Origin: Rhyacophila brunnea
Lineage: Eukaryota; Arthropoda; Insecta; Trichoptera; Rhyacophilidae
Direction: 5' to 3'
Assembly (NCBI GenBank): GCA_022495005.1
Contig: JAGYXB010000110.1
Coordinates: forward strand, 62,001-126,000
Length of the DNA stretch: 64,000 nt
In this document: positions 57,480-64,000 of the stretch, piece by piece
How the letters are laid out: each line of letters starts with the position of its first letter
How positions within the stretch are numbered: the first letter of the stretch is position 1
Notes under the pieces: generated by a model
What the model was told of the DNA's origin: nothing
Databases searched by the model: none
Seen by the model: only the letters and a program-made list of their open reading frames with translations
Position numbers and translations under genes: made by a program

Positions 57480-58390
57480 ATGTACTGTAGCAATTAAGCT
57501 ACGGACGTTCTATCTAACTATTAGTTTTATATGAAATGCTTCTCTGTAAAATTACGTTAATTTGGCGAATAATTCACAAAATTTAAAATGTAGGTAACAT
57601 TCTTTATATTGAACATACGTAAATTTTGAAAACATCTCAGAGTGTATTGACAGTGGGTAGATATTTACTGGGAAAAAATATGATAGTCTCGAACCTTTAA
57701 CTAAGTGCTGAATTCCTGGTACACCGGCTTTGTGTTCTTGGTTGAGTAATAACATAATAAAGATAGCCCAGCTCCCAAACCTTGGTCCATCGCAACTAGC
57801 TTTCACACTGCTAACAATTCTGTGTCATAACCAATGCTAGGCTGACAACAGAAGGGATATTATTAGTACCTATATTTTAATAAAAATCCCACTCGCCAAA
57901 TTAGTTATTAAAAATATAAAACATGATTTTAATATTCATCGTTACCTAAGCAATGTGTATATGTAATAGGTATATTAATTCCTAATCATAATGCAAAAAT
58001 TCGAAGCTACAAAAGAAATATTGGCACAGAAAAAATAATGAATATCGTTTTGAGGTTAGGTTAGTGTTTTGAAACTATACCTACCTAGTAGATATGGAAA
58101 ATAGTTTTACGTGTTAAGTGGAAATAGTTTTGTGACAAAATGTACAATCCAGTAACCTTAGACCTCATTATAATAAAAATGATTACATAATAGTTGTATA
58201 AAAACTTATTTACAAACATTTCTCAAGAAAGCAAAATATTTCCGATATATTTATAACTGCCCACATCTTGTATTCCATCTAGGATGGACAACATGTTGTG
58301 CATTTGAGCTGACAAACACGGGTCGGTGACATGTTTGCAAGCGAGATAATGTAACGCGTGGTTTCACATGTCGCCATTTTTAATAAAATT
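57480..58390. other. SINE remnants and intron 1 homology block of the distal gene E first exon
   Basis: SINE pieces at 57485-57515 (AAGCTACGGACGTTC) and about 57610-57740, then the shared block (AATATCGTTTTGAGGTTAGG, GTATTCCATCTAGGATGGAC). The frame at 57552-57806 spans SINE remnants and is not a gene. Confidence 0.55.
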
Positions 58391-58567
58391 TGCCACAAAA
58401 AAAATAATGGTTTGCCCTGACTACTAAACCTAGGACCCTACAGCACTAAAAACGTTACAAAAATACCATCAAGTATATATGCCTTGTGGTATAATAATAT
58501 TCATGCACGACGAGATGCGTTACAAAATAAAATTCAGACAATACCTAAGACATTTTTAAAAACTAAC

Positions 58568-58708
58568 CTCAAAACCGAGGCCGGTGTCATCGACAGTCTC
58601 TTGCTTTATGTGTTTGTTCGGAATGTTTGGATAATTTGCGGGCATATTTAATAAATGCATAATTTCAGCGTTTGATTCGCTATCAACTGGTTCGCTTTTT
58701 ATTTCCAT
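58568..58708 (-). CDS. Gene E, distal exon 1 (alternative start exon)
   Basis: 47 codons from ATG to GAG before the donor GTTAGT. Starts MEIKSEPVDSES, contains IMHLLNMP and HIKQETVDDT and ends GFE, phase 0. Its first motif is IKSE, still matching the SUMO pattern. A hAT MITE (58778-59199) now separates it from its upstream motif at 59209-59225, which may have silenced or altered it. Confidence 0.72.
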
Positions 58709-58777
58709 TTTATGTAGTCATGGGACAAAGATTATCATCTATTTCCTACACGTGGAGAAGCAGGCATGACAAAAGCC

Positions 58778-59199
58778 CAGTGTTGCCAAGTCAAAATTTT
58801 AAATTTCAGTAGATTTTGACAAAAAATTCAGTAGATTTCATAAAATATCAGTAGATTTTGGAAAATGTAGTATATTAGATATAGTTTAAGACTAATAAGG
58901 ATAAAAATAAATAATAATATTGATTTATTGCAAACAATGATGATATTAATGTGTAAAATGGCGCACTTGGGTAGAGTTGCAATGTTTTCTTCGTCAATTT
59001 AGAAGTGTAACACATTACAAAAGATCATGTGTAAATCATTTCAAGTTTATTATTAAAATAATCATCAGTAAACTTACAATTATGGAGAAACACGAATATC
59101 AGTAGATTTCTTGAATTTCGAAAAAAAAATCAAAAATTCAGTATATTGGCAAAAAATATCAGTAGATCTACTGAAATTTCAGTAGACATGGCAACACTG
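58778..59199. mobile_element. 422-bp hAT MITE in the upstream region of the distal gene E exon 1
   Basis: Begins CAGTGTTGCCA and ends TGGCAACACTG, with CAAAAGCC at 58770-58777 and 59200-59207. The paralogous gene D position (about 48545-48555, GACAATTGCCGTTT) is uninterrupted. Subterminal copies of TTCAGTAGATTT occur at both ends. Confidence 0.9.
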
Positions 59200-59208
59200 C
59201 AAAAGCCG

Positions 59209-59225
59209 TTTAACCATGAACAAAG
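59209..59225 (-). promoter_or_regulatory. Conserved upstream motif of the distal gene E exon 1, displaced
   Basis: The minus strand reads CTTTGTTCATGGTTAAA. With the MITE and one target copy removed, its distance to the ATG is about 75 bp, as in the gene D counterpart. Confidence 0.42.
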
Positions 59226-59509
59226 TTATCGCCATTTGATTGCTAAAAAATAGCTATGAAATTACCATAAAGCTTAAAAACATTATTATATTTCCATTAT
59301 TTAATAAATAGGTTGGTAGGGATTAATGGGGTTCCTACATTCATGGAATTAGGGTCACAGTTAATGTGGCGACTAGTTAGTAAAGGACGGTAATTCCGCT
59401 GGGTCTTTTCATTTATGTTATCGATATTAAATATTGTTATTTCAAATTATCCTATAATTACCTCAAGGGTTTTAAAATATTGTTCTGATTAAAAATATGG
59501 TCAGTAATA

Positions 59510-60195
59510 TTAAAATTATTAGGAATTGAAATTATTAGGGTACTTATATAATAGGTTATAACAGATGAGTAAGGTATATATTAAAAAAATAATTTGCACG
59601 ATATTTTGGTAATAACAAGTTTGTCGCAAGCAAAAAAAAACATTTTTAATATTTTGTTTTGTTTATTACAGAATAAAAATACATTACATTATGTCACATA
59701 TAAAAATTTAAAAGTTTCACAAAAAAAATTTGACGTACTTAGTAAAAATTAGGTAGTATTCAACAAAATAACTAGAAAGTCCATTATTTATCAACATTAG
59801 AGGTACATTTAATAAATTAAAGTAATAAAGGTAAATATTTTTTTAAAACCAATAAACAACCATCATTAATAACTAAATACCACTGCATTAAAAGTACAAA
59901 GGGTTTTGATTACAAAAAATTAATGTACATGTCCGATAATTTTATCTATTTAAAATCAAGAAATAAATATATTTTTGTAACCGATATGTTACATTCACTC
60001 TGTAGTTTTCGAGAGTTAACAGAGATTTTGGTTATTTTGTACCATGGCTACTTGGACATTTTTTTAAAAAATATCTGTTTCTAATGAATATACAATATTT
60101 TTGTTAATGATTTCGATGCGTTTATACACAAGAAAATGAACTACATTAAAAAGTCAATTTCGCAAATAATGGAGCTTCACCAAACTAATATTAGA
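59510..60195. other. Spacer between units E and F
   Basis: AT-rich, homologous to 49545-50490 plus 51006-51060, with the empty site for the 498-bp element. No gene. Confidence 0.55.
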
Positions 60196-60349
60196 GCGAC
60201 AGAATGTATAGGTACATCAAATTTTAGTAAGACTATTGATAAAACATTATTTTCATGCATAAATGCACTTATTATGCATAAACATGGCTATATAAATAAT
60301 AAATAACTTAAATGGGATGTTTCAAAGAAAACTTCTAAAATATATTTCA

Positions 60350-60815
60350 AATGTGAGCTAGAATACCCGCAAAAACCGCAAGAATCGCATTAAAATAGTT
60401 TTATACCTCTATGAACATTTTTATAAATCTTGACTATAAACTTGTAATCACACTAATCGCATTTGACATGCTCTTCACTATTATGAACCATATTGACGCT
60501 TGGTTACTGGAAACTGGACATTTTTAATCACAAAAATTACATTTAAACTACTGGAAACTGAAAGTACATTCAGAATCATATGAACGCATTAAAATGGTTT
60601 ATCACACAAGTCTTTATACTACTAGAAACTTTATACCTGTAATCACATAATATTTCTCATTCAAACGGCTTCTCACAAAATACGGACCGTTTTATTTTCC
60701 TTCCAACAAGTTACTAGTATTATAGTTGCCATCAACGAAGACGGATTTCTATATTTTACATTTATTTTTATGACTACCACATTATAAAGTAACGCTAAAA
60801 GTAAATAACTTGTGG
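60350..60815 (-). pseudogene. Decayed finger array of gene F
   Basis: Scattered finger relics on the minus strand (for example around 60430-60500 and 60660-60700) with no frame kept for more than one finger. They sit where the tandem fingers should follow gene F's N-terminal finger. Confidence 0.7.
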
Positions 60816-61163
60816 TCAATAATAAGCATGTGTCTTGTGGTAAATAAGAACACGTCTAGATGAGAAATTAGCAAAACACACGCCACACACAAAATTCTTT
60901 TTAAAAAACGAAGTTCTATTTAAGACTAAACAGAGTTGTTTATCAGCTGCGGGTACAATTTCTTTTTTGATATCATGTTCTTGGATCTCAATTTCATCAT
61001 ACGGCAGAGCGGACTGAATCTCAGACAAGTCATGTGGTGTATGCTGAATTTGATTCAATTCATTTTTGCCGGTTATTTCTTTGGATATTTCTACAGATAC
61101 TCCATTATGTTGAATGCTATTTGAATCGGTTTCTCGTCCGTGGTTCAATATTAATGGCATCTC
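60816..61163 (-). CDS. Gene F, last exon, lacking the finger array
   Basis: This exon encodes 115 residues after acceptor GATTTTCAG/GAG. Starts EMPLILNHGRE, carries HDIKKEIVPA and the separate finger beginning CGVCFANFSSRR, then stops at HKTHAYY. The finger's final histidine spacing (H-K-T-H) is shortened. Decayed finger sequence follows. With 62877-62981 and an exon 1 outside the window it could encode a short protein with the SUMO-type motifs but almost no DNA-binding part. Pseudogene or a finger-less regulator. Confidence 0.72.
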   Translation of the reverse strand, partial: EMPLILNHGRETDSNSIQHNGVSVEISKEITGKNELNQIQHTPHDLSEIQSALPYDEIEIQEHDIKKEIVPAADKQLCLVLNRTSFFKKNFVCGVCFANFSSRRVLIYHKTHAYY

Positions 61164-61169
61164 CTGAAA

Positions 61170-61990
61170 ATCAAAATAAACATAAATAAGTGTGAACATG
61201 AAAGTAGTTAAAACTGCTTACATAAAAAAGAATTCGCAACAAAAGTTAAACCAATAATCAATCACAGTTCAATAGAAATAGAAATCTGACTGAATATAGA
61301 AATCTGACAATATCACATTATGTCGTATTTTGAATCCATTACTGATCCAACAAACAATTTAAAATAAACATATAATGCTGCTTCCAGTAGGGACCAAGTT
61401 TGATTTTAGTGACACTCCCATACACACGACGGTAAAAAAGATGTAATTAAATCGATTTGTACCGGATGGAACAAAGAACTCATACACAAAAACCCCATAA
61501 GTACATGTATTTAACACCCTTTTTATGACGGCATCCCTCTGGATCTTAACCTGCGTAAGTATATCAGTTAACTATTCCCAGAGTACATCAACCCTCAGTC
61601 AAACTTCATAGTTTGAAAGTCAGTTTCTACTAACTAATTATACGCGTTCTTCCGCAAATACTTTTTCCGCACACGCGCTGTGTAATAGAACAACAACTAA
61701 ATTGTACTTCTCATTTCTGCAATGTCTATTGTGACAACATAAACATAGACAACTCCAAACCAACCCGCCCCGCACCACACTTGGACTTAATCGAGTGTAT
61801 CACGAGGCCTAACGTTTGGATTTGAAGCTTCAGCAGATGTTTACGCCTGGGAATGTCTTATTAGCAGATGCCCAAGACTGAGATCACCACACTCTCAAGT
61901 GAGTTGACCGAGTTTACTGAAATATGTAATTTAATAAAAATTACCATGGGAGAGAAAGACACGGAGACTTAACAGAAATAAATGATATAT
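61170..61990. other. Intron 2 of gene F, part
   Basis: The left part shares ATTCGCAACA...AAACCAATAAT with the other genes. The remainder is AT-rich with no recognised feature. Confidence 0.5.
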
Positions 61991-61995
61991 AAGAT

Positions 61996-62241
61996 CATGA
62001 CCTCCACCACATCCTGAAGCGAGCCCCTAGGCCAGGATCATTGTCGGCCCCCCCTACATATCGCTAGGGTTAAAAACAGACGCTCTACAGAAACGTGTCC
62101 CAAATGGTATTCCAAGTAAAATTAAGGGTATTCAGTGTGTTAATTTGTAATGTGTGTTTATCTGACTTATAATGTAGACGCGCCAAGCGGGGCCCCCAAT
62201 GCTAGAGCCCTACAAGCCCTCCCCTTCTTGTAGAGGCCATG
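61996..62241. mobile_element. 246-bp element related to 6588-6995
   Basis: Begins CATGACCTCCACCACATCCT and ends TTGTAGAGGCCATG, flanked by TATAAGAT and TATAAGAC (61988-61995, 62242-62249). Shares GAAGCG(A/G)GCCCC and GACGCTCTACAG with the longer relative. Eight-base duplication, hAT-like. Confidence 0.72.
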
Positions 62242-62344
62242 TATAAGACAAAAAATTAAAGCTAAAAAAATACGAAAAAATAAATTATGTGAAGAGATAT
62301 TCACGTCCGCAATAAGACGTCGCAATTTTTTAAAATGCAACATA

Positions 62345-62545
62345 CCTAATTGGCCTTTGTGGCAACCAGGTCGGACGAACCAGCTGGTTGGACCGACTTA
62401 AGGCATCTCTCCCCTCTCGGACATTCCCAAAAGATGTGGTTTGCGTCATATAGTTCCCCGCCACTTAGATATTTTGGCCAGGTCACAACTCCAAACTCGT
62501 AAAACTTGGCAGCGAATCCACATGGCCTGTCTATTATGGTGATAA
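62345..62545 (-). pseudogene. Non-LTR retrotransposon C-terminal fragment
   Basis: The minus strand reads FAAKFYEFGVVTWPKYLSGG, then ELYDANHIFWECPRGERCL. The H-x-(F/W)-x-C-P pattern is the cysteine end found after reverse transcriptase in R1/jockey-type elements. No more of the protein remains. Confidence 0.6.
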
Positions 62546-62876
62546 AAAAATTAATTCAACTTCAACAATCAATGGCTTAGTCACTAAGCCTTAGTGCGAA
62601 GATATTGTATGTCCAGTTTTTATCGAAATTGAGTTAAGATACACAAAACATTATTAGTCTGCATCGTATCTTTTTGGTGTAAAAATATTTTACGTTCAAA
62701 TAGGATATTGTAGAACATATTGTATTATGCATAATAATATCTCCATTTCTCATGATTCTCAAATCTTAAAATTCGTTTTTCTCAAAACACACTCAACTGG
62801 ACATACATGACAACCTGGAGTAACCCCCTCCTCTTTCATACAAATCCATCCCATATTGTACAAGCAATCAATTTAC

Positions 62877-62981
62877 CTGTTTAACCGGATTGTAATCTGA
62901 GTAAGAGCATCCAGGTAGCGGATCTTCATAGCTTAATGGACGCATTATGTTTTGGATAAACTTTGCATTGAAATCATCTTG
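62877..62981 (-). CDS. Gene F, exon 2
   Basis: 35 codons, phase 0, acceptor TTTTCAG/CAAGAT, donor AAACAG/GTAAAT. Starts QDDFNAKFIQ, contains RPLSYEDPLPGCSYS and ends NPVKQ. Fully intact although the finger array is lost. Exon 1 should lie to the right of the window: the intron 1 block is at 63820-63920. Confidence 0.78.
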
Positions 62982-63122
62982 CTGAAAACAAGTACGATTG
63001 TTATAAACTGTGAGGAGAGGAAACTAATATATTATAACATCTTCACGAACAAATACTATTGAACTAAGCAGATCGAAAAAAATAGCTGAATCTCTTCGTT
63101 CGCATAGGTCTTAGGGTCCAAC

Positions 63123-63589
63123 CATTGCCGACTGAAGAGTAAAGCCGATACATTTCACCACTGGTCTTACCTTTCCGCCCATCCCGTTCTCTATGGATGA
63201 TCTGTCATTGTCTATAGAGTGCTCAAACTGACGCGACTGTCGTGTTCACTTGTCAGAGTATTCTTAGTTTCAGATTATTTTAACGTATCTTGGAGGCCTT
63301 GGAGTTCATCTGATTTAGTAGTTATGTGTTATTAATAATTGGAAGTGACGATTAACATAAGTAAACTTCTTCTGTGTAGGTATAATAATATCATAATACA
63401 CTATGACGTTTGTCAATGTGACAGTCGATTCTAAACGACAATAACTAATATCCTATTTATACTCTTCCGTCATTATAGAATACCAAACTCTGCTTGCAAG
63501 TTTTTTTATCATTAAATAGTATGGCAGTGGACCACTCGTTGCTTGTGCAAAAAGTTATGCTCAGGCTTTATTAATCTAAAGATGGCGGT
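63123..63589. mobile_element. 467-bp element with GGTCCAAC target duplication
   Basis: GGTCCAAC flanks it at 63115-63122 and 63590-63597. Same family as 36737-37255 and 50500-50997 (GAAGAGTAAAGCCGATACAT, GACTGTCGTGTTCAC, CACTCGTTGCTTGTGC). Ends CATTGCCGA and GATGGCGGT. Confidence 0.85.
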
Positions 63590-63819
63590 GGTCCAACTCA
63601 TCGATTGGTAATAAGAATCAAGGCTGAATATTATTCAGGCCGGGGTAAGAACCAGTGAATTTAGCTCGTAGTGCTAATAATTGTATATTCTTCAATCAGC
63701 AATTTGCAGGACATACATTGATATCTTACTAGGTAAGTTTTTACCTATGTCATGTTTTTAGTTTTATCGCGCGGGGGGGCTAAAAATAAGTCAGGGTCTC
63801 CAAACCCACCACTGAGCAT

Positions 63820-63945
63820 GACGTCACCATGTGCACATCAACTGACAAACACGAGTTTGTGACCTGTTTACATTCGAGATAATGTGACGCGAGGTCTCAG
63901 CGATTATAATAGACATGCCACCATGTTTCAATACTAATTTGCCCG
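63820..63945. other. Intron 1 homology block of gene F
   Basis: ACTGACAAACACGAGTTTGT and GAGATAATGTGACGCG match the blocks beside the other first exons, so exon 1 of gene F should lie some hundreds of bases beyond the right edge. Confidence 0.55.
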
Positions 63946-63950
63946 CACAG

Positions 63951-64000
63951 TGACGTCACTAGATAAAATGCCGCCCCATAGGCAGCGTCAAAATTCAGCC
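63951..64000. repeat. End of a dispersed element, cut by the window edge
   Basis: CAGTGACGTCACTAGATAAA followed by GCCGCCCCATAGGCAGCG resembles 17093-17145. Incomplete. Confidence 0.45.

Noticed and set aside
57552..57806. 84-codon minus-strand frame
   Set aside because: It spans SINE remnants and intron homology sequence; the same region in paralogues has no open frame.

Overview
The window looks like nuclear DNA of a lepidopteran insect, most likely a moth. It is strongly AT-rich, full of the short GTAGGTACCTAC-type runs common in moth intergenic DNA, carries TTAGG repeats, and is crowded with small DNA transposons, tRNA-derived SINEs and non-LTR fragments. No prokaryotic feature is present. 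I had no database access, so family names rest on recognisable motifs.

The only host genes I can support are a tandem array of C2H2 zinc-finger genes, all on the minus strand. I call them A to F from left to right. The shared model is: exon 1 (about 47 codons, beginning M-D/E/N-I-K, ending G-F-E/Q), exon 2 (34-35 codons, ending VKQ or IKQ, doubled in B and C), and a last exon holding an acidic segment, usually one separate N-terminal finger, and 7-11 tandem fingers. All introns are phase 0, so the exons act as interchangeable modules. A: 14263-14403, 5923-6024, 3897-5045. B: 27022-27162, 23166-23270, 22740-22844, 20050-21402. C: 37707-37847, 34816-34920, 34395-34499, 33020-34051. D: first exons 48341-48484 and 46579-46713, then 44195-44299 and 42637-43811. 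E: first exons 58568-58708 and 55100-55240, then 52744-52848 and 51118-52356. F: 62877-62981 and 60816-61163, with exon 1 beyond the right edge.

The predicted products are nuclear DNA-binding proteins. Every exon 1 keeps two IKxE motifs and every last exon keeps a third. These fit the SUMO acceptor consensus and suggest SUMO-dependent regulators, which is inference. The array is being made and broken at once. D and E share a block of about 2 kb with no difference I could see. B and C share long flanks and a doubled exon 2. D and E have independent disabling changes at the start of the last exon. Every array ends at a stop beyond which decayed fingers are still legible. F has lost its fingers.

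Between the exons, paralogous empty sites date several insertions: a 1.4 kb fold-back element at TTAA, TTAA MITEs, hAT-type elements with 8-bp duplications, a family of about 500 bp with 8-bp duplications and weak ends, a minisatellite-bearing element, a THAP-exon element, and RTE-like and RNase H-bearing non-LTR fragments. The largest insertion, 8462-13743, sits in intron 1 of gene A.
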